DNA of 64,000 nucleotides from Competibacter_A sp037045535 (GCA_037045535.1 JBAOHI010000073.1:434001-498000), one strand, 5' to 3'; numbered from the stretch's first letter, positions 52,294 to 62,173 are shown. The notes: a model not told the origin generated them from the sequence alone. Made by a program: numbers and translations.

Positions 52294-53615
52294 AGATAGG
52301 CCCTCGCCAGGTGGTAGCCGTCCCGCAACAGATCACCCGGCTTAATTTGAAACTGGCGCACCAGGCGGCGGGCCAGCGGCAGAATTTTCCGCTTGGGGCC
52401 GCCGTCCACCCGGAACAGTTGCTCCATGCCGTGAGCGATGACTTCGGGATAGAGGTTTTGCAAGCGGGCGCTGTTGACGAAGGCCGGCGCGTGCCGGTAA
52501 GCCCGAAAGTCGGTGGAGACATTGCGCCGCTTCAGATTTTTCCGGTAGGCGCTCAAGGCGCGGGCGGAAAAACGGTTCTGGCGACAGGCTTCGACGGCGG
52601 TTTCCGCCGCCGCCAGACCCGATTGCATGGCGTAGTTCATCCCCTCCAGATACAGCCCGGCCGCCAGGCAGAAACCAGCGGCATCGCCGGCCACCAACAT
52701 GCCATCGGTGTACAGAGTCGGCTTCATGGTCCAACCGCTTTCCGGAATCAAATGGGCCGAATACTCCCGCAGCTTGGCGCCGCGCACCAGTGGCGCCACC
52801 GCCGGATGGGCCTTGAACCGCTCCAGCAGCTCGTAAGGCCGCTTGCGTTGCTCCACCAAGGACGACACTTGGCCGATCACGCCCAGCGACAACGAATCCC
52901 GGTTGGTGTAGAGAAACGCGCCGCCGTGCACGGTCTCGGTGATCGCGCCCAGGTACTCGAACGCGATGCCTTCGTCGCCGGACAGGCGAAAGCGATCCTC
53001 GATGATCGCCGGGTCCAGGCCCAACACTTCCTTGACCCCCAGGGATAGCTCGTGGGGGTGGAACTCGCGTTGCAACCCGACTTTCTTGGCCAGGAAGGAA
53101 TTGACGCCATCGCAGGCGATGACCACCTTGCCGCGAATCTCGCCCTGCTCGCGGCGTACCCGGACCCCGACCACCCGGCCGTTTTCGCGCAGCACATCGT
53201 CCACCACCGTCGAGGTCAGCAAAAAAGCACCGGCCGCTTCGGCCTGAGCGGCCAACCAGCGGTCGAAACGCGGCCGCAGCACGGTAAAACCGTTGTAGGG
53301 CGGCGTGGTGTAGCCCGTGCCAGCGCAATGAAAATCGAGCGCGACGCTGGTGGTGGGCGACATGAAGGCGATGTCGCGCCGGCAGATATAGCGCTCGACC
53401 GGCGCTTGCTCCCACCAGTTGGGAATCAGCTCGTCGAGAATGGCGCTGCCGTAAAACGCTGCGCCGGAGACGTTCTTGGCACCGGCGTATTCGCCGCGCT
53501 CCAGCAGCAGCACCTTAAGCCCGGCGCGAGCGCAGAGCAGCGCGGCGGTGCTGCCGGCGGGTCCCGCGCCGACGATGATGATGTCGAACGATTCGCTGGG
53601 AATGGATGCACTCAT
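52287..53615 (-). CDS. FixC-like FAD-dependent ETF:quinone oxidoreductase
   Basis: 442 residues from ATG 53615, which overlaps the etfA stop by 4 bp. FAD motif DIIIVGAGPAGSTAALLCARAGL at the N-terminus, GAKNVSGAAFYG, and TDGMLVAGDAAGFCLAAGLYLEGMNYAMQSG near residue 300, all typical of FixC. It should receive electrons from the ETF and pass them, with FixX, to quinone. Length fits the family (about 430). Confidence 0.88.
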   Translation of the reverse strand: MSASIPSESFDIIIVGAGPAGSTAALLCARAGLKVLLLERGEYAGAKNVSGAAFYGSAILDELIPNWWEQAPVERYICRRDIAFMSPTTSVALDFHCAGTGYTTPPYNGFTVLRPRFDRWLAAQAEAAGAFLLTSTVVDDVLRENGRVVGVRVRREQGEIRGKVVIACDGVNSFLAKKVGLQREFHPHELSLGVKEVLGLDPAIIEDRFRLSGDEGIAFEYLGAITETVHGGAFLYTNRDSLSLGVIGQVSSLVEQRKRPYELLERFKAHPAVAPLVRGAKLREYSAHLIPESGWTMKPTLYTDGMLVAGDAAGFCLAAGLYLEGMNYAMQSGLAAAETAVEACRQNRFSARALSAYRKNLKRRNVSTDFRAYRHAPAFVNSARLQNLYPEVIAHGMEQLFRVDGGPKRKILPLARRLVRQFQIKPGDLLRDGYHLARAYLW

Positions 53616-54697
53616 CGCGAAATCTCCGCGACCCTCGACGTGGGATCGGTGGTAGTGGCCAGGGCTGGTGTGGCAACGTCCGACAATCCGCCGCCGGAGG
53701 AAGCTTCCGAAAGAGCAAGCGCCTCCAATCGATCGAGCAGGCACGGCAAAATCTGGTGCAGATCGCCCACCACACCCAGATCCGCTCGCTTCAGCAGGGG
53801 TGCGGTGCGGTCGCTGTTAACGGCCACGACCCACTCGCTGTCGGTGATGCCAGCCAAATGTTGGCCGGCGCCCGAGACGCCGAACGCTATGTACAATTTC
53901 GGGGCGACGATCTTGCCGGTGGAACCGATGAAGCGATCCGTCTCCAACCAACCGCGATCCGCCGCGACCCGAGTACCGCCGAGCGCGGCGCCCATCCGCT
54001 CCGCCAGCCGTCGCAGCAGCGCCATGCCGGACGACCCGCCGACGCCAAAACCGCCGGAAACGATCCGCTCGGCCTCGCTCAAATCCACCGTGCGCGGATC
54101 GGCCGGCAGCGTGCGCAGCGTGCGATCGCGGAAACGGGTAGGATCGAGCTCCGGGTGCAAAACCTCGACCTCTGCGGCCCGCTCGCGCCGGGGCGCGCCC
54201 ACGCCGCGCACGCCGGGCGCCAGCAAAGCGCACACCAGCGTGGCGTAAGGCCAGACCAACCGTTCCTGGCAGGCGCCGCCGTAGGTGTAGCGAACCACCT
54301 CGGGATAGCCGTCGCCGACGATGCCGACCCGAATGCAGCAGCCGACCAGCGGCAACCGCCAGCGCGCGGCCAGCCGGGGCAGCCAAGCGCGTGCCTGGCC
54401 GCTATCCGGAGCCAGCAACAACACCGGACGGACGCCGAGCAACGCCGGCTCCAGCGCCTGAAGCCAACCGTCGGCGCTGAACTGGGCCAACGCCTCGTGC
54501 TCCACCACCGTAACCGCGTCGGCCCCGTGAGCGGCCAGGGTTTCCGCCAGCGGCGCCACATCGTCGCCGCACAGAATAGCCCGTACCCGCACGCCCAGCC
54601 GGTCGGCGATCTCGCGGCCTTCTTCGACGCATTCCAGGCTGGCGAGCGTCAGCTCGCCGTGCAGGCTTTCGGCGATGACTGCCAACGCTTTGTCCAT
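53612..54697 (-). CDS. electron transfer flavoprotein alpha subunit (FixB-like)
   Basis: 361 residues. The C-terminal FAD-binding domain is clear: GGSSGMALLRRLAERMGAALGGTRVAADRGW, then RFIGSTGKIVAPKLYIAFGVSGAGQHLAGITDSEWVVAVNSD (key part TGKIVAPKLYIAFGVSGAGQ). A C-terminal tail of about 25 Ser/Thr/Ala-rich residues is unusual. It starts 1 bp after the stop of the OYE-type gene at 54698 and overlaps fixC. Confidence 0.88.
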   Translation of the reverse strand: MDKALAVIAESLHGELTLASLECVEEGREIADRLGVRVRAILCGDDVAPLAETLAAHGADAVTVVEHEALAQFSADGWLQALEPALLGVRPVLLLAPDSGQARAWLPRLAARWRLPLVGCCIRVGIVGDGYPEVVRYTYGGACQERLVWPYATLVCALLAPGVRGVGAPRRERAAEVEVLHPELDPTRFRDRTLRTLPADPRTVDLSEAERIVSGGFGVGGSSGMALLRRLAERMGAALGGTRVAADRGWLETDRFIGSTGKIVAPKLYIAFGVSGAGQHLAGITDSEWVVAVNSDRTAPLLKRADLGVVGDLHQILPCLLDRLEALALSEASSGGGLSDVATPALATTTDPTSRVAEISR

Positions 54698-56731
54698 TTA
54701 CACTTTCCTCCCGACCCGTTCGCCTTCGAGGATAGCGGCGTGCGCCCGGCGCGGCGCCACGCAATCGCCGATCCGATAGAGATCCGGCACCTTGCCTTTC
54801 AGTTTTTCGTACATCGGCTCATCGACCTCGCGCACTTGCTGCAGCAAGTGGTCGGCACGCGCTCGGTCGGCTTTCAGCTCCCGGTACAAGCCATCGTCGG
54901 CTCGGCGGTGGATTGCCAGCACCACGGTGTCCACCTCGGGAAAGGTCACCATCTGACCGCTGTAGTTGTGCAGGGCCGTGACCGCACCGTTCTCGATGCT
55001 CAGCACCGAATGGTTGGGGGTGCAGCGGATACCCAAGCGCCGGGCTTGGCGGTACCAGTTTTCCAGATCGAGCGTAACCCCCAGGTCCTGGCCGACGTAC
55101 AGGGTTGGGGTCACCACCTCCACCGCGCAACCTTGCTCGGCCAGATACTCGGCCACGCTGGTGGCTTCGTGAAAACCCAGCCGGTCCACGATCAGCACCT
55201 TGCGGCCCGGCTTGATCCGGCCAGACAGGATATCGACCACGTCCGCGACACCGGGCCCGTCGCTGCCGGGGATGGCGAAGCGGTCGGGGACCGCGCCGGT
55301 CGCGACGATCACCGCTTCCGGCTTGGCGGCCAGCACCGATTCCGCCGTGGCGGTGACGCCGGTTTGCACCTCGATGCCCAGTTGCTCGACCTCGTGCAGC
55401 AGGTTGCGGACGATATCGCCGAACTCGGCCCGGTTGGCAACTCGCACCGCCCACACCACCTGCCCGCCCAACCGCGATTCTTTCTCCAGCAGGGTCACGC
55501 GGTGGCCGCGCCGGGCGGCCACGGTAGCGGCCTTGAGCCCGGCGGGACCGCCGCCGATGACCGTCACCCGCTTGGGGGTCGCGACGGGTTGCAGGGTGCC
55601 AACCCCGTAGTGCTTTTCCTGGCCGGTCGCCGGATTTTCGATGCAGCCCATCCAGCGGTTGAGACCCATCCGGCCCACGCATTCCTGGTTGCAGGACAGG
55701 CAAAGGCGGATATCGTCGGCCCGGTTTTCCCGCGCTTTGCGGGCGAACTCGGGATCGGCGATCTGGCCGCGCACGATGCCCACCAGATCGGCATGGCCTT
55801 CTTGCAGGATGCGCTCCGCCTGAATGGGATCCTTGATGCGGCCGACGCCGATGACCGGCAACCGCACCGCCTTGCGGATGGCGGACGGGATGAACAGCGC
55901 GTAATCCGGCCGGATCCGCATCGAGGCTTCGATCATGTACAGGGTTTGGGTGGCGGTGCCGATGCTGGTGTTGATCAGGTCGATCTGGCCGTCTTGCTCC
56001 AGAATCTGGGCCACGGCCACCGCTTCGTCGAGGGTGATGCCGGCCGGGATCAACTCGTCGCCGCACAGCCGGACGCTGATGACGTAATCGCGGCCGACTT
56101 CGTTGCGGATGGCGGCGACGATCTCCCGCAGCAACCGGGCGCGGTTTTCCAGAGCGCCGCCGTATTCGTCGGTGCGGCGGTTGGTGTTGCGCGACAGGAA
56201 TTGGCGGACGATGGAGGAATGGGAGCATTGCAGCTCCACCCCGTCGAAGCCGCCTTCGCGGGTGTAAGCGGCCACGCGCGCGTAACCCCGGATGATTTCG
56301 AGAATGTCCTCGTGCTCGACCGACTTGGCGACTTCGCGAAACAGCGGATCGGCGAGCGCCGACGGCGCCCAGGCCGGCAGCCGGGTAAACATGCCGCTGC
56401 CCTGCCCCCCGTTGTGGTTGATCTGGGCCAGGATCGGCACGTCTTCGGCGTGGACCGCCGCTGTGATCCGGCGATAATGGGGAATGACCCGGCGATGAAA
56501 GGCGTGAATCAGCTTTTCGTAGGGATGATCGGTCGGGTGGGTCGATTGCTCTTCGGTGATGATCAGGCCGGCGCCGCCGCGTGCCCGTTCGCGGTAATAG
56601 AACAGATGCCGCTCGCTCGGCATGAAGTCTTGGGCGTAGTTGGTAAGGTGCGCCGAGAACACGATCCGGTTTTTGAGCGTGATGCTCCCGATCTTCATCG
56701 GCGTGAACAGCAAACGGGGTCGATTGCTCAT
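54698..56731 (-). CDS. mycofactocin-system FadH/OYE-family oxidoreductase
   Basis: 677 residues. Residues 1-360 are an OYE-type FMN TIM barrel (MKIGSITLKNRIVFSAHLTNYAQ, GFDGVELQCSHSSIVRQFLSRNTNRRTDEYGG). The 4Fe-4S cysteines follow in RLCLSCNQECVGRMGLNRWMGC. The C-terminal half binds FAD and NAD(P)H (VTVIGGGPAGLKAATVAARRG). This layout is that of 2,4-dienoyl-CoA reductase FadH and of two subfamilies that track mycofactocin genomes. It might move electrons between NADH, mycofactocin and the ETF; the true substrate is unknown. Confidence 0.82.
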   Translation of the reverse strand: MSNRPRLLFTPMKIGSITLKNRIVFSAHLTNYAQDFMPSERHLFYYRERARGGAGLIITEEQSTHPTDHPYEKLIHAFHRRVIPHYRRITAAVHAEDVPILAQINHNGGQGSGMFTRLPAWAPSALADPLFREVAKSVEHEDILEIIRGYARVAAYTREGGFDGVELQCSHSSIVRQFLSRNTNRRTDEYGGALENRARLLREIVAAIRNEVGRDYVISVRLCGDELIPAGITLDEAVAVAQILEQDGQIDLINTSIGTATQTLYMIEASMRIRPDYALFIPSAIRKAVRLPVIGVGRIKDPIQAERILQEGHADLVGIVRGQIADPEFARKARENRADDIRLCLSCNQECVGRMGLNRWMGCIENPATGQEKHYGVGTLQPVATPKRVTVIGGGPAGLKAATVAARRGHRVTLLEKESRLGGQVVWAVRVANRAEFGDIVRNLLHEVEQLGIEVQTGVTATAESVLAAKPEAVIVATGAVPDRFAIPGSDGPGVADVVDILSGRIKPGRKVLIVDRLGFHEATSVAEYLAEQGCAVEVVTPTLYVGQDLGVTLDLENWYRQARRLGIRCTPNHSVLSIENGAVTALHNYSGQMVTFPEVDTVVLAIHRRADDGLYRELKADRARADHLLQQVREVDEPMYEKLKGKVPDLYRIGDCVAPRRAHAAILEGERVGRKV

Positions 56732-56732
56732 G

Positions 56733-58709
56733 TCACGCCTCCCGGCCGGCCCGGTAGCCTTCCAGAATCGCCTGGGCGAGAGAACGGGGCGCCACGCAGT
56801 CCCCGGCCCGGATCACCCGTAACCCGCCCGCTTTGAGGGCGAAGTAAAGCGTTTCATCGGGCACTTCCGGGGTGACATCGACGACCAGATCGACCTCGTC
56901 GAGGCAAATTTCCCGACGGTCGAAACGGTCGACGCCGATCACGCTGCGGGCAGCGACTTCGCGCACCTCGAACTGCGGGCGGAAACCGATGCCTCGGGCG
57001 GCGGCCCGCTGGTTCCAGGCGGTCAGCTCCAGCGAGGCAGTCAGCCGTTGGCCGACGAACATGTCACCAGTGACGACCTCTACTTGCCAGCCGCGTTCGA
57101 CCAGCCATTCGGCCACGCCCATCCCCACGGGATCGCCGATGGCATCGAGCACGACCGCCCAGCCAGGCGAGACCGGCACCTCCCCACCCAGCACTTGGCG
57201 CGGCGTAAGTACTGGCACCGATTCAGGGTAACGCACCTCGGCCCAGCGGTTGGACTTGCCACCGACCGCCACGATCACGATCTCGGGCGCTTCCCGGCGC
57301 ACGATGTCCTCGGTTACTTCGACGCCGAAGCGCACCGACACATCCAGCTTGCGGATTTGGGTTTCCAGCCAATCGACCGCCAGCGCCAAGCGCTCGCGGC
57401 CGGGGGCAGCAGCAGCCAGCCGAATCGCGCCGCCGAGCCGTTGGCTCCGCTCGTAAAGGGTGACGCGGTGACCGCGCAGGGCGGCGACCCGCGCCGCTTC
57501 CAGTCCAGCCGGTCCACCGCCCACCACCAGCACCCGATGGGGATTGCGGGCCGGGATCAACGGCGCGAACTCGGCCTCGCCCTCGTGGCCGGCGGCAGGA
57601 TGGTTGGCGCAACTCAGGCGCGGGTTCTGCACCAAGCCGATGATGTTATCCTGGTTGGCGAGCAAGCAGGGCCGGATGTCGTCGATTCGGTTTTGGCGCA
57701 GCTTGGCCGGCAGTTCCGGATCGGCGATCAACGCCCGGGTCATCTCCACCGCGTCGGCTTTGCCTTCGGCCAGCAGCGCCGCCGCCATGCCGGGATCGAC
57801 GATGCTGCCCTGGGCGAATACCGGCAGCGCCACCGCCGCCTTGATCAGGGCGGCCAGATGGACGGCGAAGCCGGGTGGCTGGTACAAGCCAGGCCGGGTG
57901 AGATGGCCGGTGTAGATGCTGCCGCTGGTGACGCTGATGAAATCGATCCGACCGTCATCCGCTAGATGCTTGGCGATCTCGGCGGCATCTTCCGGCTTGA
58001 TCCCGGCCCAGGGCGCGTACTCGTCGCCGACCAGCCGCAAGCCAACGATCAGATCGCGGCCGACCTCGCCACGCACTGCTTCGATCACTTGGCGGGCGAA
58101 ACGCAACCGGTTCTCCAGCGCGCCGCCGTACTCGTCGTTGCGCTGGTTGGTCAGCGGCGATAGGAATTGGCGGATCAGGCTGTCCTGGCCAGCGTTGATT
58201 TCGATTCCGTCCAGACCGCCATCGCTGGCGTAGCGCGCCGCCTGGCGGAATCCCTCGACCACGGCGGCGATCTCTTCGGCTTCCATCGCCTGGGGCAACT
58301 CGCGGCTGTTGACTTCCGGCACCGGCGATGGCGCCCACAGCGGCAACTGGGAGTAGTGGCTGCTGCCCTGCATGCCGCTATGGGTCAGGTGCGCCAGCGC
58401 CAGCGCACCGTGCCGATGCACGGCCTCCGCCACCGCGCGATAGCCGTCCACCACGGTGGGGTCGTGGCCGAACACCGTGTACTCGTAAGGCCAATCCGAG
58501 GGGTGAACCACGCTACCTTCCAGCACGATCAGGCCCGCGCCGCCGGCCGCCCGCGTTGCGTAATAGGCGACATGACGCTCGTTCAGCCGGTTGTGAGTGG
58601 CGAAGTTGGTCTGGTGGGCGGCGAACACGAAGCGGTTGGGCACGGTCTTGCGACCCAACGCCAGCGGCGCGAACAGGAGATCGAATCGACTATCGGGTTG
58701 CGGACTCAT
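56733..58709 (-). CDS. second mycofactocin-system FadH/OYE-family oxidoreductase
   Basis: 658 residues from ATG 58709; the longer frame overlaps mftC and is rejected. Same architecture as its neighbour: FMN barrel (RKTVPNRFVFAAHQTNFATHN, GLDGIEINAGQDSLIRQFLSPLTNQRNDEYGG), and an FAD/NAD half (VLVVGGGPAGLEAARVAALRG). The cluster region reads RPCLLANQDNIIGLVQNPRLSCANHP, so only two of the four expected cysteines remain and the 4Fe-4S cluster is probably lost. It is a diverged paralogue rather than a recent duplicate. Confidence 0.82.
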   Translation of the reverse strand: MSPQPDSRFDLLFAPLALGRKTVPNRFVFAAHQTNFATHNRLNERHVAYYATRAAGGAGLIVLEGSVVHPSDWPYEYTVFGHDPTVVDGYRAVAEAVHRHGALALAHLTHSGMQGSSHYSQLPLWAPSPVPEVNSRELPQAMEAEEIAAVVEGFRQAARYASDGGLDGIEINAGQDSLIRQFLSPLTNQRNDEYGGALENRLRFARQVIEAVRGEVGRDLIVGLRLVGDEYAPWAGIKPEDAAEIAKHLADDGRIDFISVTSGSIYTGHLTRPGLYQPPGFAVHLAALIKAAVALPVFAQGSIVDPGMAAALLAEGKADAVEMTRALIADPELPAKLRQNRIDDIRPCLLANQDNIIGLVQNPRLSCANHPAAGHEGEAEFAPLIPARNPHRVLVVGGGPAGLEAARVAALRGHRVTLYERSQRLGGAIRLAAAAPGRERLALAVDWLETQIRKLDVSVRFGVEVTEDIVRREAPEIVIVAVGGKSNRWAEVRYPESVPVLTPRQVLGGEVPVSPGWAVVLDAIGDPVGMGVAEWLVERGWQVEVVTGDMFVGQRLTASLELTAWNQRAAARGIGFRPQFEVREVAARSVIGVDRFDRREICLDEVDLVVDVTPEVPDETLYFALKAGGLRVIRAGDCVAPRSLAQAILEGYRAGREA

Positions 58710-58719
58710 GACCGTGGCC

Positions 58720-59748
58720 TCAAGCCATCGCCGCGCGATCGGCGGATTCGTAAACGCAATCGGGATCGGGTGCATCGGGCGAGCGGCCCTCGAAATGCTT
58801 GGCCGCGATACAGCCGCCGTGACAGAGCGCGTAGGCGTTGCAATGCTGGCAACCGCCGCCGACTTGCCAATCGCGCAAGTGGGCGAATAGCGGCGCGGAT
58901 CGCCAGATTTCGGTGAAACCGCCCGGTTGCCGGACGTTGCCAGCGGCAAATTCGGGCGCCAGCAGAAACGGGCAAGCGTACACCTCGCCCACCGGATCGA
59001 CGCAACAGACGATCCGCCCGGCCCCGCACAGATTCAGCCCTTCCAACGGCTGGCCGTAGGCGGAGAGGTGAAAGAACGAATCGCCGGTCAGCACGTCCCG
59101 ATGCTGCAACAGCCAATCGTACAACCCGCGATTCTGGTCGTGGGTCGGGCGCAAGTCCCGCCAGACCGCGCCGCCGCGTCCGGTGGGCCGCAGCCGGGTG
59201 AGGCGCAATTCAGCCTTATATTGCTGGGCCAAGGCGTACAGCTCGTCGAGCTGCGGGTAGTTGTAGCGGGTAACGGTGGCGTTGATCTTGAAAGGAAAGC
59301 CCTGTTTCGCCAGATGTGTCATGGCGGTCAAGGCACGTTGATAAGAGCCTTCGCCGCGTACCGGATCGTTGGTTTCGGCGGTGGCCCCATCCAGGCTGAT
59401 CTGTACGTCCAGGTAATCCCGCGAGGCGATCCAGGCCGCCGCCGCCCGGTCGATCAAGGAACCGTTGGTGCTGAACTTGACACCGATCCCGCGCGCCAGC
59501 GCGTAATCCATCAACTCGAAAAAATCCTTGCGGCTCATTGGCTCGCCACCGCCGACGTTGATGTAAAACACCTTCATCTCCGCCCATTCGTCGATCAGGC
59601 GTTTGGCTTCGGCGGTGGTCAATTCGTCGGGGCGACGGTGCCCCGATGAGGACAAACAGTGGACGCAACGCAGATTGCAAGCGTAGGTGATCTCCCAAGT
59701 CAGGCAGATCGGGGCACTCAATCCTCGGCGAAACAGGTCGTAGCTCAT
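58720..59748 (-). CDS. mftC: mycofactocin radical SAM maturase MftC
   Basis: 342 residues. Radical SAM cluster motif CNLRCVHC with cysteines 24, 28 and 31, then YINVGGGEPMSRKDFFELMD. The C-terminal SPASM domain supplies auxiliary cluster ligands in CGAGRIVCCVDPVGEVYACPF and CQHCNAYALCHGGC. MftC decarboxylates the C-terminal tyrosine of MftA and forms the Val-Tyr crosslink. It is eight genes upstream of mftA instead of two downstream, 10 bp ahead of the second OYE-type gene. Confidence 0.93.
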   Translation of the reverse strand: MSYDLFRRGLSAPICLTWEITYACNLRCVHCLSSSGHRRPDELTTAEAKRLIDEWAEMKVFYINVGGGEPMSRKDFFELMDYALARGIGVKFSTNGSLIDRAAAAWIASRDYLDVQISLDGATAETNDPVRGEGSYQRALTAMTHLAKQGFPFKINATVTRYNYPQLDELYALAQQYKAELRLTRLRPTGRGGAVWRDLRPTHDQNRGLYDWLLQHRDVLTGDSFFHLSAYGQPLEGLNLCGAGRIVCCVDPVGEVYACPFLLAPEFAAGNVRQPGGFTEIWRSAPLFAHLRDWQVGGGCQHCNAYALCHGGCIAAKHFEGRSPDAPDPDCVYESADRAAMA

Positions 59749-59841
59749 GGACGCATCGCTTCCGCTGGCATTGCGGCCCAGCAGTCAGGAATTGAAAAGG
59801 CAAGGGAAGAACGACGGGCGCCGACGCCCGTTGTCCGGCGT

Positions 59842-60117
59842 TCAGCCTTCGGCTGTTGTGGGATCGATGCCTGCCCTAATCTCGGAGATGCGATTGGCCG
59901 GAAAACCACCTTGCTCGGCGTGTTGCTTCACCATGTCAATATTGGGCGCGATGTAGACGCAATAAATCTTGTCGTCGGTGACGTAGCTCTGCACCCACTG
60001 AATTTGCGGCCCCAAATTTTCCAGAACGCTACAGGATTTTTGCGAGATGGCTTTCAGGTCGGCTGGGGACAATTTGCCTGCGCCGGGCAGCTCTCGCTCG
60101 ATCAGGTACTTGGGCAT
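59842..60117 (-). CDS. DUF4242 (SCO4226-like) small protein
   Basis: 91 residues from ATG 60117 (MPKYLIERELPGAG). KSCSVLENLGPQIQWVQSYVTDDKIYCVYIAPNIDMVKQHAEQGGFPANRISEI (ends quoted: KSCSVLENLGPQIQWVQS, GGFPANRISEI) fits DUF4242, a ferredoxin-like dimer that binds nickel in the Streptomyces homologue SCO4226. Role here unknown. It lies between DUF779 and mftC in the operon. Confidence 0.75.
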   Translation of the reverse strand: MPKYLIERELPGAGKLSPADLKAISQKSCSVLENLGPQIQWVQSYVTDDKIYCVYIAPNIDMVKQHAEQGGFPANRISEIRAGIDPTTAEG

Positions 60118-60190
60118 GGGGGTTGATCCTCGCTTTGGTGAAATCACTTTTTATTGGCCGGATCACGCATCATTTTGCGCAATCGGCGAC

Positions 60191-60559
60191 TTATTCACTT
60201 CCCGACAACGCCTTCCATTCGTCGTCGGTAAACAGTCGCGAACGGGTCAGGAAGCGCACGCCTTCCGGCCCTTCCAAGGAAAACATGCCGCCTCGTCCGG
60301 GAACGACATCGATGATGAGTTGGGTGTGCTGCCAGTACTCGAACTGGGCGACGCTCATGTAAAACGGGCAGCCGCCGATTTCGCCCAAACGCACGTCGCT
60401 GTCACCCACCAACAAATCGCCTTCCGGGTAGCACATCGGCGAGCTGCCGTCGCAACAGCCGCCGGACTGATGGAACATCAACGGGCCGTGCTTGGTCTTG
60501 AGCCGAGCGATCAAATCCAATGCCGCATCGGTCGCCAGCACGCGAGAAACGCTCGTCAT
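60191..60559 (-). CDS. DUF779 aldehyde-dehydrogenase-associated protein
   Basis: 122 residues. Conserved DUF779 features are present: FHQSGGCCDGSSPMCYP with two cysteines plus a third, GEIGGCPFYMSVAQFEYWQHTQL, and GRGGMFSLEGPEGVRFLTRSR at the end. The family almost always sits next to AldB/ExaC-type aldehyde dehydrogenases; its biochemical role is not established. A truncated second copy of its 3' end lies at 44790-44849. Confidence 0.88.
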   Translation of the reverse strand: MTSVSRVLATDAALDLIARLKTKHGPLMFHQSGGCCDGSSPMCYPEGDLLVGDSDVRLGEIGGCPFYMSVAQFEYWQHTQLIIDVVPGRGGMFSLEGPEGVRFLTRSRLFTDDEWKALSGSE

Positions 60560-60617
60560 GATGCCACCTCGATGATTTAGCGAGGCCGACCGGCAAGCCG
60601 GCCTCGTGGGTTCGCGG

Positions 60618-62139
60618 TTAGAAGAAACCCAGCGCCTTCGGGCTGTAGCTCACCAACAGATTCTTGGTCTGCTGGTAGTGATCCAGCATCATCTTGTGGG
60701 TTTCCCGACCGATACCGGATTGCTTGTAGCCGCCAAATGCGGCGTGGGCCGGATACAGGTGATAGCAGTTGGTCCAGACCCGACCGGCTTTAATCCCGCG
60801 CCCCATCCGGTAGGCGGTATTCATATCGCGGCTCCATACCCCCGCGCCCAAGCCGTAGAGCGTGTCGTTGGCGATAGAGAGCGCCTCAGCCTCGCTCTTG
60901 AAGGTCGAAACCGCCAACACCGGGCCGAAGATTTCTTCCTGGAACAAGCGCATCCGGTTGTTGCCCAGAAACACCGTCGGCTGAACGTAATAACCGTTTT
61001 TCAATTCGCCGCTCTGTTCGTTGCGTTGTCCGCCGGTCAGACATTCCGCGCCTTCCTGGCGGCCGATATCGATATAGCTCAGGATTTTTTCCATCTGCTC
61101 GGAAGAAGCCTGCGCGCCGATCATGGTGTCAGTGTCGAGCGGATGACCCTGCTTGACCGCTTTCACCCGCTTGACCGCCCGGTCGATGAATCGGTCGTAG
61201 GCGGATTCCTGGATCAGTGCCCGCGACGGACAAGTGCAAACCTCGCCTTGATTGAGGGCGAACATGGTGAAACCTTCCAGAGGCCTTGTTGAAAAAGTCG
61301 TCGTCCTGGGCGCAGACATCGGCGAAGAACACGTTGGGCGATTTGCCGCCTAATTCGAGCGTGACCGGAATCAAATTTTGCGAGGCGTACTGCATGATCA
61401 GCCGGCCGGTGGTGGTCTCGCCGGTGAAGGCGATCTTGGCGATACGCCGGTTGGAGGCCAGCGGCTTGCCGGCTTCCACCCCGAAACCGTTGACCACGTT
61501 GATCACGCCAGCTGGCAGCAAATCCTGAATCAGCTCCAGCAATACCAAGATCGAGGCGGGCGTCTGTTCGGCCGGTTTTAGCACCACGCAGTTGCCGGCG
61601 GCCAGAGCGGGTGCCAGCTTCCAAACCGCCATCAGGATCGGGAAATTCCAGGGGATAATCTGGCCGACCACGCCCAGCGGTTCGTGGAAGTGATAGGCGA
61701 TCGTGTTGTCGTCGATCTCCGACAGCGAGCCTTCCTGGGCGCGGATGCAGCCGGCGAAATAGCGGAAGTGATCGACCGCCAAGGGCAAATCGGCGGCCAA
61801 TGTCTCGCGCACCGGTTTACCGTTGTCCCAAGTCTCGGCAACCGCCAGCGTCTCCAGATTTTGTTCCATGCGGTCGGCGATACGGTTGAGCAAGCCGGCC
61901 CGTTCCGCCGCCGAAGTGCGGCCCCAGGCGTCGGCGGCAGCGTGGGCGGCGTCCAGCGCCAGTTCGATGTCCTCGGCGCTGGAGCGCGGGATTTCACAGA
62001 AGCCCTTACCGGTCACCGGGCTGACGTTCTCGAAATACTCGCCTTTGGTCGGCGCGACCCACTGGCCACCGATGAAATTGGCGTAGCGCGATTTAAAGCT
62101 GACTTTAGAACCGGACTGGCCGGGGGATGCGTACAACAT
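60618..62139 (-). CDS. acetaldehyde-type NAD aldehyde dehydrogenase (ExaC/AldB), one frameshift
   Basis: About 506 residues after removing one extra T near 61281 (KASGRFHH becomes [22 protein letters not shown]). The start has GGAG 6 bases upstream of MLYASPGQSGSKVSFKSRYANF, the ExaC/AldB N-terminus. NAD-binding IPWNFPILMAVWKLAP, catalytic Glu in TLELGGKSPN and catalytic Cys in [11 protein letters not shown] are intact on both sides of the shift. It oxidises acetaldehyde or similar aldehydes and pairs with DUF779, consistent with an alcohol-oxidation operon under an AcoR-type activator. Confidence 0.9.
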
Positions 62140-62173
62140 GTCGTTTCTCCTTCGGTAGTTTTTGACGACGGAT

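Noticed and set aside
53606..56836. A very long open frame on the plus strand (over 1000 codons)
   Set aside because: It is antisense to etfA and the first OYE-type gene, which have clear family motifs; GC-rich DNA makes such shadows common.
54698..58709. Treating one of the OYE-type genes as MftD
   Set aside because: MftD belongs to the FMN hydroxy-acid oxidase family; these proteins have FadH-like barrels followed by an FAD/NAD-binding half.
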